The notes under the pieces are model-generated. The model saw nothing but the letters and a program-made list of their open reading frames with translations. It was not told the origin of the DNA and ran no database searches. From positions 1 through 64,000 of the forward strand of contig DCLA01000076.1 in NCBI GenBank assembly GCA_002320815.1: a stretch of 64,000 nucleotides of DNA, read 5' to 3'. Source of the DNA: Myxococcales bacterium UBA1660. Lineage in GTDB: Bacteria; Myxococcota_A; Polyangia; Polyangiales; Houyiibacteriaceae. This document shows positions 18,623 to 26,842 of the stretch, piece after piece (the first letter of the stretch is position 1; each line of letters starts with the position of its first letter). A program made the position numbers and the translations under genes.

Positions 18623-20976
18623 CGGACGCGCACGATGCCGGCGCGCAGCCGGTCGGCGTCGTCTTCGGGGCCCTCGGTCACCGGGAGCCGGGAGCTGCCG
18701 CTGTAGAAGCCGATCCAGAAGGTGTAGGGACCGGGCCGGTAGTTCGCGGGGACCCGCAGGACCTGCCGGTCCACGATGATGTCCCCTTCGTCCCAGAGGC
18801 GGACCGGGTACTTCCCGTCGACCGGCTCGTGGTCGCCGTTCATGCGGTTCCCCATGCCGTCGACGTGGAGGAAGATCTGGTAGGAGCCGGGGATCCGGTT
18901 GAGGGCCCGCCAGTACCAGGTGACGGTGACCTCTTGGCCGGCGCCCACGAAGCCCTCCTGGGGCGTGTCGAGGTCGTAGCCGATGAGCTCGATGCGGTCG
19001 TCGAACTTGCCGCCCACCCGGTGCTGGACCTCGGGCTCGGAGTCCAGGACCGCGTCCTGGAGGAAGTTCTGGTTCTCGCGGCCCTCGATGGCCTGGTTGG
19101 TCACCAGGAGCATGCGCGCGCTGCGGGCGTCGGCGACGAAGAGGTGCCGGCTCTCCTGGGCGCGGTAGGCGCGGTTCAAGGCGGGGAGCTCGTCGGTGGG
19201 CACCACCGCCCAGCGGCGCGCGTCGGCGCCCAGGAACTCCAGGAGCTCGCCCTGGGTGGCCAGCTCCTGGACCTCGCCCTCGGCGTAGTAGGCGGCCGCG
19301 CGCCCGCTGACCTGGAACTCGCCCAGGGGCTCGCCGTCGGCGCGGAGCTCGTTGTAGGTGTCGTAGACCTCGCGGGGCGAGAAGTGCGCGCTGAGCTCGG
19401 GCAGGAACCCCTGGCTGGCGTAGGCGCCCACGACGGCGCCGGCCAGGAGGAGAGGCGCCATGCGCCAGCGGGTCGCGGCGAGCTTCCGGGCGCCGTAGAG
19501 GGCCCAGGGGATCCCGAAGAGGGCCACCGCGACCAGGACGGGCAGGAAGGCGAGGGCCTTGCCGACCCGGATCCCGATGGAGGCCAGGGGGAGCGAGGTC
19601 CCGCCGATCCAGCAGATGGCCCCGAAGATCAGCGAGGCGCCCAGGAAGAGCACGCCGAGCGCGGTCCAGACGCGGAACGCGCCGCCGCGCTTCCAGCGGT
19701 CCTTCAGCCAGGGGCCGACGGTGGCCCGCACCGTGGGCTTCTCCGCGTCTTCGCCGCCGATGAAGGCCAGGATGATCCCCAGGGCAAAGAGCCCGAGCAC
19801 CGCGGCCCAGCGGGTCCGCGGGTTGAAGATCTCCGGCACCTCCACGCCCTCGAGGGGCAGGCCGTCGATGGGGCTCGAGGGGTAGAGCGCGAAGTCGCGG
19901 ATCAGCAGACCCACGAAGAGGGCGCCGATGACCGCCTCGCTCCACCACGCCCGGCCGCTCTGCTCCACGTCGCGCAGGAAGAGGGCCGTCGCCGCCGCCA
20001 GAGGGACCACCGCCAGGTAGGTCGTCGGGCCGTAGCGCGAGGTGAAGAGGACCTGGACGCCGTAGGCCAGGGCGGCCCAGAGGACCAGCACCAGGCGGCC
20101 TTCGGTGATGGGCGCGCCGTCGGCGGCCTCGGCGTCCACGCCGGGGCGCAGGAGCGCCGCGAGGGCGATCAGGATCAGCGCGCTCCAGGGCGCGAAGGCG
20201 TGGAAGACCAGCTCCAGACCGGTGTCGAAGCCGGGCGGGTTGCCGCCGCGGGGGGCGCCGCCGAGCCAGAGGCTGTAGCCGGCGGCGTCGGTGAAGACCG
20301 CCTGGGCGACCAGCACGATGCCCAGGAGCGCGAGGACGGTGACCACCGTACCGCCGATGAGCCGCGGCCGCGCGCCGGCGATGGGCCGGAAGAGCGCGAC
20401 GCCGCCGACCGCCAGGAGCGGCGGCAGGACGCCCTGCAGGACCCCGCCGGCCAAGACGGCCAGGGGGATCGCCACCGCGAGGAGCACCGGCCAACCGAAG
20501 CGGCGCCGCGGGGTCTCGGCGGCCTGGGGCCGCAGCGCGACCATCGCCGCGGCGAGCCCCACCAGCCCGGTGGTGCCCATGGCCACGGCGTCGCCGAGCA
20601 TCTGCCGGGAGTTGAAGAGGAAGAGCGGCGTGGTCCCGGCGACCACCAGCGCGAAGAGCCCGGCGCGGCCATCGCCGAAGCGCCGCGCGTAGACGAAGGC
20701 GCCGAGCAACACCAGCACGCCGCCGAGCACGGCGGGGAAGCGGCCGGACCACTCGCTGACCCCGAAGAGATCGAAGCTGGTGGAGATCAGCCAGGTGCCC
20801 AGGGGCGGCCGATTCCAGGCGACGCCCTCGCCGTCGAGGAGGTTGCGCGCCGCGTCCGCGGCGTTGAGCTCCCAAGGGTCCCAGATCCCGAAGGACCCGA
20901 TACGGACCAAGAGAAGGGCGAGCAGCGCGAGAGCGAGGAGGGCGGGGACGAGCCGCTGACGGAGAGATTCGGACAT
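18619..20976 (-). CDS. Polytopic glycosyltransferase (GT39/ArnT-like family)
   Basis: A 785-residue integral membrane protein with about 12 hydrophobic segments in its first 560 residues and a soluble C-terminal domain (about 600-785, beta-rich with WYWRALNRIPGSYQIFLHVD). The N-terminal loop FGIWDPWELNAADAARN contains the Asp-Glu signature of GT-C glycosyltransferases of the ArnT/PMT type, and NRPPLGTWL follows. Such enzymes use polyprenyl-phosphate sugars to glycosylate lipids or proteins on the periplasmic face. The acceptor is unknown. The 3' end overlaps the Nudix gene. Confidence 0.8.
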   Translation of the reverse strand: MSESLRQRLVPALLALALLALLLVRIGSFGIWDPWELNAADAARNLLDGEGVAWNRPPLGTWLISTSFDLFGVSEWSGRFPAVLGGVLVLLGAFVYARRFGDGRAGLFALVVAGTTPLFLFNSRQMLGDAVAMGTTGLVGLAAAMVALRPQAAETPRRRFGWPVLLAVAIPLAVLAGGVLQGVLPPLLAVGGVALFRPIAGARPRLIGGTVVTVLALLGIVLVAQAVFTDAAGYSLWLGGAPRGGNPPGFDTGLELVFHAFAPWSALILIALAALLRPGVDAEAADGAPITEGRLVLVLWAALAYGVQVLFTSRYGPTTYLAVVPLAAATALFLRDVEQSGRAWWSEAVIGALFVGLLIRDFALYPSSPIDGLPLEGVEVPEIFNPRTRWAAVLGLFALGIILAFIGGEDAEKPTVRATVGPWLKDRWKRGGAFRVWTALGVLFLGASLIFGAICWIGGTSLPLASIGIRVGKALAFLPVLVAVALFGIPWALYGARKLAATRWRMAPLLLAGAVVGAYASQGFLPELSAHFSPREVYDTYNELRADGEPLGEFQVSGRAAAYYAEGEVQELATQGELLEFLGADARRWAVVPTDELPALNRAYRAQESRHLFVADARSARMLLVTNQAIEGRENQNFLQDAVLDSEPEVQHRVGGKFDDRIELIGYDLDTPQEGFVGAGQEVTVTWYWRALNRIPGSYQIFLHVDGMGNRMNGDHEPVDGKYPVRLWDEGDIIVDRQVLRVPANYRPGPYTFWIGFYSGSSRLPVTEGPEDDADRLRAGIVRVR

Positions 20977-21102
20977 GCCAAGAGCGCCCGCACGAGGGGG
21001 CGGTGTCCTTCCTAACGGGCGTTGGCCCCCCTTTCAATCCCTCGCCCCTCAGCCCACGACGAAGAGCTGCGGCCCGAGGTTCACGACCCGGGCTCCGGGG
21101 CG

Positions 21103-22614
21103 TCAATCGAGGGCTTCGGAGGGGCCCTCTTCGCGGGCCTCGGGCGCGGCGGCCGGCGTGGGCGCGCGGACCGAGACCGACTCGAGCTTCTCGTTCATCT
21201 CGGCCATCACGCGCCGGAAGGTGGCGAGCTGGCCGCCGGGGAGGCGGGGGCCGGGGCCGTTGATGACGGCCATGGGGTCCACGAAGCGGCCGCCGCGCTT
21301 CAGCCCGAAGTGCAGGTGCGGACCCGTGGAGCGCCCGGTGGTGCCGACGGTGCCGATGAGCTGCCGCTGCTCGACCTCGACGCCCGGGCGGATCCCGCGC
21401 TGGATGCGATGGAGGTGGGCGTAGTGGGAGGTGTACCCGTCGGCGTGGCGGATGGAGATCAGGTTCCCGTTGGGACCCTTGGGGCCGGCCCAGGTGATCT
21501 CTCCGTCGGCCGCGGCGTAGACCGGGGTCCCGGTGGCCGCGGCGAAGTCCACGCCGTTGTGCGGATGGATGCGGCGCAGGATGGGGTGCATGCGGCGCGG
21601 GTCGAAGGGCGAGCTGATGCGGTCGTAGCGGCAGGGGATCCGCAGCCAGCCGCCGCGGATGGCGCGGCCGTCTTCGCCGTACCAATCGCCGCGGCGCCCG
21701 TTGGGCTCGAACCAGAAGGCTCGCAGCGTGCCGGCCCGCTCGCCGATGTACTCGATGGCCCGCACCTGGCCGTAGCCGACCCGGCGCCCGTCGACGAACT
21801 CCTCGTCGACCACCACCCGGAAGGCGTCGCCGGCCCGGGCCTGGGTGGCGAAGTTCACCTTGCTGTCGAAGGTCTCCACGAAGAGCCCGGCGTGGGTGCG
21901 GTCGAGGCCCGCCGCCATCACCGCCTCGCCGAGGGAGGTGCGGATGGTCCCGCTCCGGACCACCAGATCCCGGCGCACCGGGATCTCCACCCGCTCGCCG
22001 GAGTAGGTCTCGCCGTCGTGGCTGACCTTCACGTAGCTGGTGGTCTCGTCGTGGTACTCGAAGCTGAGCAGCTTCCCGGCTTCGTCCCGCTCGAAGACGA
22101 TCCGGTCGCTCGGCTGGCAGCGGCGGAAGTCGAGGATGTCGGTGGCCGCGCGCTCGATCTCGATGGCCTCGTCGTTGCTCAGGCCGGCCCGCAGGAGGGC
22201 CGGGCGGAACCCGAGGGACTGGCCGAAGGTGGTCTCGCTGCGGGCGGCGCCGCCCTCGGCGGGCGCGATCTCGACGACCTCGGGACCGGGCTCGTCGACG
22301 CTGAGGTCGTCCCCGGTCTCGTCCTCGAACTCGGGCTCCGGCGGCGCGTAGGCCTCGGGATCCTTCGCCGGCAGGGGGATCGACGCCAGCACCGGGGGCT
22401 CCTCGGGCTCGTCGAGCCAGGCGGAGACGGTGCGCCACAGGCCCCAGGCGGCGAAGCCCACCGCGGCGACGCCCAGCATGGCCAGGAAGGCCACCCGGCG
22501 CGCGCGCGCCGCCCGGACCTGACCGCGCAAGAGCGGCATGTCGACCGAGGGAAGCGGTCGCGACAGCGGATCGGGCTCCGCTGCGGCCGGCTCGTTGCTC
22601 TCCGGCTGGGCCAT
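21103..22614 (-). CDS. M23 peptidase, MepM-like, single N-terminal TM
   Basis: A 503-residue protein. One transmembrane helix (about residues 40-62) is followed by a Pro/Glu-rich linker, an OapA/LysM-like helical region, a beta domain (about 190-310) and a C-terminal M23 metallopeptidase domain. The zinc ligands are H352 and D356 (HNGVD) and H433-L-H435 (GPHLHFGL). The domain order is that of MepM/YebA-type endopeptidases that cut peptidoglycan cross-links for wall growth. The ATG at 22614 was chosen over a GTG 8 codons upstream. All metal ligands are intact. It is the second M23 protein in the window. Confidence 0.87.
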   Translation of the reverse strand: MAQPESNEPAAAEPDPLSRPLPSVDMPLLRGQVRAARARRVAFLAMLGVAAVGFAAWGLWRTVSAWLDEPEEPPVLASIPLPAKDPEAYAPPEPEFEDETGDDLSVDEPGPEVVEIAPAEGGAARSETTFGQSLGFRPALLRAGLSNDEAIEIERAATDILDFRRCQPSDRIVFERDEAGKLLSFEYHDETTSYVKVSHDGETYSGERVEIPVRRDLVVRSGTIRTSLGEAVMAAGLDRTHAGLFVETFDSKVNFATQARAGDAFRVVVDEEFVDGRRVGYGQVRAIEYIGERAGTLRAFWFEPNGRRGDWYGEDGRAIRGGWLRIPCRYDRISSPFDPRRMHPILRRIHPHNGVDFAAATGTPVYAAADGEITWAGPKGPNGNLISIRHADGYTSHYAHLHRIQRGIRPGVEVEQRQLIGTVGTTGRSTGPHLHFGLKRGGRFVDPMAVINGPGPRLPGGQLATFRRVMAEMNEKLESVSVRAPTPAAAPEAREEGPSEALD

Positions 22615-22674
22615 CGCGCGGTGCTTTATCAACCCCACCCGGGGAGCGCAAAACGACGCCCCCCCGGGCCGAGC

Positions 22675-23655
22675 TCAGGCGTCGAAGTCGTAGAGCCCCA
22701 GGGCCCAGCGGAGGGTGTCGCGATCGATGTTCTGGCCGGTGTGGATCAGCACCACGTTCTTGCCCGCCATCTCGCTCTTCAGCTTCTCGGCGGCGGCGTA
22801 GGCGGCGGCGGCCGCGCCCTCGGCGACGTTGTGGGTCGTCTCCAGGGCCATCCGGACCGCCATGCGCATCTCGTCCTCGGAGACGCGCACCATGCGGTCG
22901 ACGTTGTCCTTCACGATGTTGAAGGGCACCTCGAAGGCGGTGCGGGTCGCCAGGCCGTCGGCGAAGGTGTCCGACGCGTCGACGGAGACCATCTCGCCCT
23001 TCTCGAGGGATCGGTAGAGCGCGTCGGCCCGCTCGGACCACACGCCGACGATCTCGATGTCGGGCCGCAGGGTGCGCAGGGTCAGCACCGTGCCCGCCAG
23101 GCCGCTGCCGCCGCCCACCGGGACGATGACCACGTCGCAGTCGGGGAGGTCCTCGGCGATCTCCATGGCGTAGGTGCCGACGCCCGCGATGAGGAGGGGA
23201 TCGTTGGCCACGTGGACGTAGCGCATGCCCTCGTTCTCGGCGCGGCAGGTGGCCTCCTCGAAGGCCTCGTCGAAGTCGTCGCCGTGCTCGCAGAGCTCCG
23301 CGCCCATGGCCTGCATGATCGCGTTCTTCTCCGGGTTGTTCCGCTTGGGCACGTAGATGACCGCGCGGCTCCCGAAGTGGCGCGCGGCCCAGGCCATGCT
23401 GAGCCCGTGGGATCCGCGGGTGGCGGTGACCACGCCCCGCCGCCGCTCCGCGTCCGAGAGGTTCGCGAAGAGGTTCACGCCGCCCCGGACCTTGAAGGCG
23501 CCGATGGGCAGGTGGTTCTCGTGCTTCACGAAGGCGTCGAAGCCCAGGCGCGCGCTCAAGAGCGGGTAGCGGTAGAGCGGCGTGCGCGAGAGGTGGCGGT
23601 GGACGACCGGCCAAGCGCGCAGCACGTCACGGAAGGTAGGGGGAGTGAGATTCAC
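22675..23655 (-). CDS. Fold-type II PLP enzyme, Ser/Thr dehydratase-like
   Basis: A 326-residue pyridoxal-phosphate enzyme of the tryptophan synthase beta superfamily. The Schiff-base lysine is K55 in PIGAFKVRGG. The phosphate-binding glycine loop is PVGGGSGLAG. The overall pattern (KHENHLP, ATRGSHGLSMAWAARHF) is that of threonine/serine ammonia-lyases, which make 2-oxo acids from threonine or serine. No ACT domain is present, so it is not the long biosynthetic, allosterically controlled form. The GTG start at 23655 was preferred because the next upstream ATG would overlap tRNA-Val. TAGCAT lies 8 nt before the start. Confidence 0.83.
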   Translation of the reverse strand: MNLTPPTFRDVLRAWPVVHRHLSRTPLYRYPLLSARLGFDAFVKHENHLPIGAFKVRGGVNLFANLSDAERRRGVVTATRGSHGLSMAWAARHFGSRAVIYVPKRNNPEKNAIMQAMGAELCEHGDDFDEAFEEATCRAENEGMRYVHVANDPLLIAGVGTYAMEIAEDLPDCDVVIVPVGGGSGLAGTVLTLRTLRPDIEIVGVWSERADALYRSLEKGEMVSVDASDTFADGLATRTAFEVPFNIVKDNVDRMVRVSEDEMRMAVRMALETTHNVAEGAAAAAYAAAEKLKSEMAGKNVVLIHTGQNIDRDTLRWALGLYDFDA

Positions 23656-23663
23656 GGACGGCG

Positions 23664-23669
23664 ATGCTA
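23664..23669 (-). promoter_or_regulatory. -10-like box 8 nt before the PLP-enzyme start
   Basis: On the minus strand TAGCAT ends 8 nt before the GTG start at 23655. It has the same sequence and spacing as the box at 5831-5836. No Shine-Dalgarno or -35 sequence is evident. Confidence 0.4.
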
Positions 23670-23743
23670 CCCGAAGTCGCCCCTGCGCGGCGATGGTCTC
23701 CTGGGGGCGAGCCGCGAAGTTCGCCGAGAATGCGAATTCGAAC

Positions 23744-23772
23744 TTGACTCCCCCGGAGGCGGGGGCTATCTC
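23744..23772 (+). promoter_or_regulatory. Strong promoter for tRNA-Val and possibly thrS
   Basis: TTGACT (23744-23749), a 17-bp spacer and TATCTC (23767-23772). Initiation near 23779 would leave about a 6-nt 5' leader on the tRNA. Only 35 bp separate the tRNA from the thr leader frame and no terminator intervenes, so this promoter may also drive thrS. Confidence 0.6.
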
Positions 23773-23784
23773 CTGCCTCCCCTC

Positions 23785-23856
<72 letters not shown>

Positions 23857-23891
23857 CCGCTTCCCTTCCCGGGAAGCTGTACCCAACCCCG

Positions 23892-23936
23892 ATGATGAAG
23901 AAGACCCGCACGACTGCCTCCGTGACGACTCGATGA
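23892..23936 (+). CDS. Putative threonine-rich leader peptide of thrS
   Basis: A 14-codon frame, MMKKTRTTASVTTR then TGA. Five of its fourteen residues are threonine, using ACC, ACG, ACT, ACG, ACT. It ends 127 nt before the threonyl-tRNA synthetase gene. A Thr-rich peptide at this place is what ribosome-mediated attenuation requires: scarce charged tRNA-Thr would stall ribosomes here. The second Thr pair sits inside a hairpin arm, and the stop codon lies at the loop edge. No strong Shine-Dalgarno sequence is seen (GGGAAG lies about 15 nt upstream). The assignment is inference from composition and context. Confidence 0.6.
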   Translation: MMKKTRTTASVTTR

Positions 23937-23975
23937 GTCGTCCGGCCTCTTTGCGTCGTGCCCTTCTTCTCTCTC
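23908..23975 (+). promoter_or_regulatory. Candidate thr attenuator with competing hairpin arms
   Basis: Four related arms follow each other. A is GCACGACT (23908-23915), B is GACGACT (23924-23930), C is AGTCGTC (23936-23942) and D is GTCGTGC (23955-23961). B-C form a perfect 7-bp hairpin with a 5-nt loop. A-D can form a perfect 7-bp stem. C can also pair with A (6 bp) and D with B (5 bp). D is followed by a pyrimidine run (CCTTCTTCTCTCTCC) that could serve as the release tract. A and B lie inside the Thr codons of the leader. Which pairing is terminator and which antiterminator cannot be decided by eye. Confidence 0.5.
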
Positions 23976-24063
23976 CGATGACGCGCTCCTTCGAGCACTC
24001 CCCGTCACGGAACCCGCGCGAGCCGCATCGAGGCCGGGCAGCCATGCCCCAGCCGACGAAGCG

Positions 24064-26058
24064 ATGCACGAAGCCGCAATGAGCGCCGCCAACGATCTCC
24101 GCGAGTACCTCGAAGCCGAGGAGAAGCTCGGAAAGAAGGTCATCGCCGCCCGCGTGGACGGGAAGGTGAAGGACCTGCACTCCGCCGTCCCCGAGGGCGC
24201 GGAGACCATCGAGCCCATCCAAGCCCACGAGGACGCGGCCCTGGCGATCATCCGCCACTCGACCGCCCACGTGATGGCGGACGCGGTCCAGCGCCTCTTC
24301 CCCGGCACCAAGGTGGCCTTCGGCCCGGCGACCGAGGACGGGTTCTACTACGACTACGATCGCCCCGGCGGGACCTTCTCCGAGGACGACCTCGCCGCCA
24401 TCGAAGCCGAGATGAAGAAGATCATCGAGGCCGACGTGCCCTTCCGGAAGGAAATCGTCGAGCGCGACGAGCTGAAGAAGCTCCTCGACTCGATGGGCGA
24501 GACCTACAAGTCCGAGCACCTGGATCGCCTCGAGGGCGAGCTCTCGGTGTACCGGCACGGCGACTGGGTCGACCTCTGCGAGGGTCCCCACGTGCCCAGC
24601 ACCCGCTTCCTCCAGGCCTTCAAGCTGACCCACGTGGCCGGCGCCTACTGGCGGGGCGACGAGCGGAACCCGATGCTCCAGCGCATCTACGGGACCGCCT
24701 TCGCCAACCCGAAGCTGCTCAAGAGGCATCTGAAGCAGATCGAGGAAGCCAAGAAGCGCGACCACCGCAAGCTCGGCAAGGAGCTCGAGCTCTTCACCTT
24801 CCACCCGTGGGCTCCGGCCTCGCCCTTCTTCACCGGGCGCGGCGCCGCCATCTACAACGGGCTGGTGGACTACGTGCGCGGCCTCTACGGGCGGCACGGG
24901 TACGAAGAGATCATCACGCCCCAGGTCTTCGACCGGGCGCTCTTCGAGACCAGCGGGCACTTGCCCAGCTACGGCGAGAACATGTTCATGGGCGCGACCC
25001 TGGACGGCATCCGCGATGCCGCCGAGGAGCTCGCCAAGGCCCCCGAGGACGGCCCGCGCGACGCGGCCGGCTGCCAGCACGTCATCGAGGAGCACGTCCG
25101 TTTCGGCGTGAAGCCGATGAACTGCCCCAGCCACTGCCTGCTCTTCGGCAGCCAGCTCAAGAGCTATCGCGAGCTCCCGCTCCGCTACGCCGACTTCGGT
25201 CGGCTCCATCGCTACGAGCGCAGCGGCGTGACCCAGGGCCTGACCCGGGTGCGCACCTTCGCCCAGGACGATGGCCACATCTTCTGCACCGAGGAGCAGC
25301 TCTCGGCGGAGATCGGCGCGTTCATCGATCTGGTCTTCGAGGTCTACCGCGACTTCGACTTCCACGACGTGCGCATCGCCATCGCCACCCGCCCGGAGGA
25401 TCGGCTCGGCGCCGACGAGGTCTGGGACAAGGCCGAGGCCGCGCTCATCGCCGGCGTCGAGGAGAAGGACCTGCCCTACGAGATCCTCGAGGGCGAGGGC
25501 GCCTTCTACGGCCCGAAGGTGGAGTTCCATCTCAAGGACGCCATCGGCCGCCCCTGGCAGCTCGGCACCATCCAGGCGGACTTCAACCTGCCCGAGCGCT
25601 TCGACCTCGAGTACGTCGGCGCGGACAACGAGCGGCACCGCCCGGTGATGCTCCATCGCGCGGTGCTCGGTTCCGTGGAGCGCTTCTACGGCGTCCTCCT
25701 GGAGCACGTCGGCGGGAACTTCCCGACCTGGCTCGCGCCCGAGCAGCTCCGCCTGGTCACCGTCTCCAACGAATTCGACGCCTACGCCCACGAGGCCGCC
25801 GCCGAGCTCCGCAAGGCCGGCGTGCGGGTGACCGTGGACGACTCCAGCGAGCGTCTCGGCTCCAAGATCCGCGCCGGGCGCCTCATGCGCGTGCCCTACA
25901 TCGGCGTGGTCGGCGGCAAGGAAGCGGAGGCCCGAGGCCTCGGCGTCCGCAGCCGCGACGAGAACAAGGACATCGGCCTGCTGACCCTGGACCAGGTCCG
26001 GGATCGCATCCAGGCCGAGGCCCTGCCGCCGAGCCAGCGCGCCACCACCGACGAATGA
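24064..26058 (+). CDS. thrS: Threonyl-tRNA synthetase
   Basis: A 664-residue class II synthetase that charges tRNA-Thr. The editing domain carries IIRHSTAHVMADAVQRLFP. The catalytic domain keeps the zinc ligands C354 (MNCPSH), H405 (DDGHIF) and H531 (LHRAV), each exactly 20 positions beyond E. coli C334/H385/H511. The anticodon-binding domain is C-terminal. The N-terminal TGS domain is short: the first strand pair seen in other ThrRS proteins is missing and the protein begins near the TGS helix. ATGs at 24064 and 24079 are both possible starts. It is preceded by the Thr-rich leader and followed by infC, as in the common thrS-infC-rpmI-rplT cluster. Confidence 0.97.
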   Translation: MHEAAMSAANDLREYLEAEEKLGKKVIAARVDGKVKDLHSAVPEGAETIEPIQAHEDAALAIIRHSTAHVMADAVQRLFPGTKVAFGPATEDGFYYDYDRPGGTFSEDDLAAIEAEMKKIIEADVPFRKEIVERDELKKLLDSMGETYKSEHLDRLEGELSVYRHGDWVDLCEGPHVPSTRFLQAFKLTHVAGAYWRGDERNPMLQRIYGTAFANPKLLKRHLKQIEEAKKRDHRKLGKELELFTFHPWAPASPFFTGRGAAIYNGLVDYVRGLYGRHGYEEIITPQVFDRALFETSGHLPSYGENMFMGATLDGIRDAAEELAKAPEDGPRDAAGCQHVIEEHVRFGVKPMNCPSHCLLFGSQLKSYRELPLRYADFGRLHRYERSGVTQGLTRVRTFAQDDGHIFCTEEQLSAEIGAFIDLVFEVYRDFDFHDVRIAIATRPEDRLGADEVWDKAEAALIAGVEEKDLPYEILEGEGAFYGPKVEFHLKDAIGRPWQLGTIQADFNLPERFDLEYVGADNERHRPVMLHRAVLGSVERFYGVLLEHVGGNFPTWLAPEQLRLVTVSNEFDAYAHEAAAELRKAGVRVTVDDSSERLGSKIRAGRLMRVPYIGVVGGKEAEARGLGVRSRDENKDIGLLTLDQVRDRIQAEALPPSQRATTDE

Positions 26059-26117
26059 TGGGTCGCCCCTTTGAAAAAGCGGCCCCGGGTGCTTTCATGA
26101 GCGCCGTTTCGAACTCC

Positions 26118-26135
26118 GGTGCTCGGGGGAGCACC
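26118..26135 (+). promoter_or_regulatory. Hairpin between thrS and infC
   Basis: GGTGCTC (26118-26124) pairs perfectly with GAGCACC (26129-26135) around a GGGG loop and is followed by TTT. It lies 48 nt before the infC start codon. It could be a weak terminator, a processing site or an infC/L20 control element. Confidence 0.4.
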
Positions 26136-26182
26136 TTTGGCAACCACGTGGGCCGCGGGTCCACTCTCAGGAGGAATTAGTC

Positions 26183-26731
26183 ATCGCAAGACGTCGCTTC
26201 GATCCACGCGACCGCCAGCGCGACTTCGGTCAGCGGGTGAATCATCGCATCCGCGTCCCCGAGGTCCGGGTGATCAACGCGAACGGGGAACAGCTCGGGG
26301 TCATCTCCACCGACGAGGCGCGGCGCATCGCCGCCGAGCAGGAGCTCGATCTCGTCGAGGTGAACCCGAAGGCTCGCCCGCCGGTTTGCAAGATCATGGA
26401 CTACGGCCGCTTCAAGTACGAAGAGAAGAAGAAGCAGGCCGAGGCCAAGAAGCGGCAGACCCAGGTGGAGCTGAAGGAGATCAAGCTCCGCCCGAAGACC
26501 GACGACCACGACATCGCCTTCAAGGTGAAGCACGTGCGTCGCTTCCTCGAGGAGGGGAACAAGGTGAAGCTCACCGTCCGCTTCCGCGGCCGCGAGATCA
26601 CCCACCCCGAGACCGCCAAGCGGCAGATCGACCTCATCATCGACGAGGTCGAAGACATCTGCCTGGTGGAGAGCGCCGGCCGTATGGAAGGCCGGACCAT
26701 GACCGCGATCCTGGCGCCCAAGCGCAAGTAG
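26183..26731 (+). CDS. infC: Translation initiation factor IF-3, ATC start codon
   Basis: A 182-residue IF-3 that binds the 30S subunit and polices start-codon choice. The N domain (NHRIRVPEVRVINANGEQLG), the Lys-rich linker (YEEKKKQAEAKKRQ) and the C domain (KEIKLRPKTDDHDIAFKVKH) are complete. Frame and length place the start at ATC (26183), 8 nt after an AGGAGG Shine-Dalgarno sequence, giving (M)ARRRFDPRDRQRDFG. The first conventional start, GTG at 26237, would remove 18 residues and has no Shine-Dalgarno sequence. Rare starts such as AUU or AUC on infC let IF-3 repress its own synthesis. Unlike my recollection of M. xanthus Dsg, there is no long C-terminal extension. Confidence 0.95.
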   Translation: MARRRFDPRDRQRDFGQRVNHRIRVPEVRVINANGEQLGVISTDEARRIAAEQELDLVEVNPKARPPVCKIMDYGRFKYEEKKKQAEAKKRQTQVELKEIKLRPKTDDHDIAFKVKHVRRFLEEGNKVKLTVRFRGREITHPETAKRQIDLIIDEVEDICLVESAGRMEGRTMTAILAPKRK

Positions 26732-26749
26732 ATCGCCCAACCTCGGAGC

Positions 26750-26785
26750 GGGAGCCGCGGAGGACCAATAGGTCCTCGGGCTTCC
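26750..26785. terminator. Hairpin terminator between infC and the convergent lipoprotein gene
   Basis: A two-part stem: GGGAGCC with GGCTTCC (one G-T pair), and inside it GAGGACC with GGTCCTC closing an AATA loop. It starts 18 nt after the infC stop and lies 57 bp past the stop of the convergent minus-strand gene, so it can serve both. Confidence 0.65.
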
Positions 26786-26842
26786 GCTTCGTCGTTCCGT
26801 TCCCCCGGGAGAAGGCGGCCGGCGACCTCGGCGCCCGCGACG

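Noticed and set aside
17996..23614. A single open frame of about 1870 codons on the minus strand
   Set aside because: Only its last 208 codons (the Nudix protein) are protein-like. The rest is an Arg/Pro/Ala-rich shadow of three well-supported genes read in other frames, a common effect of high GC.
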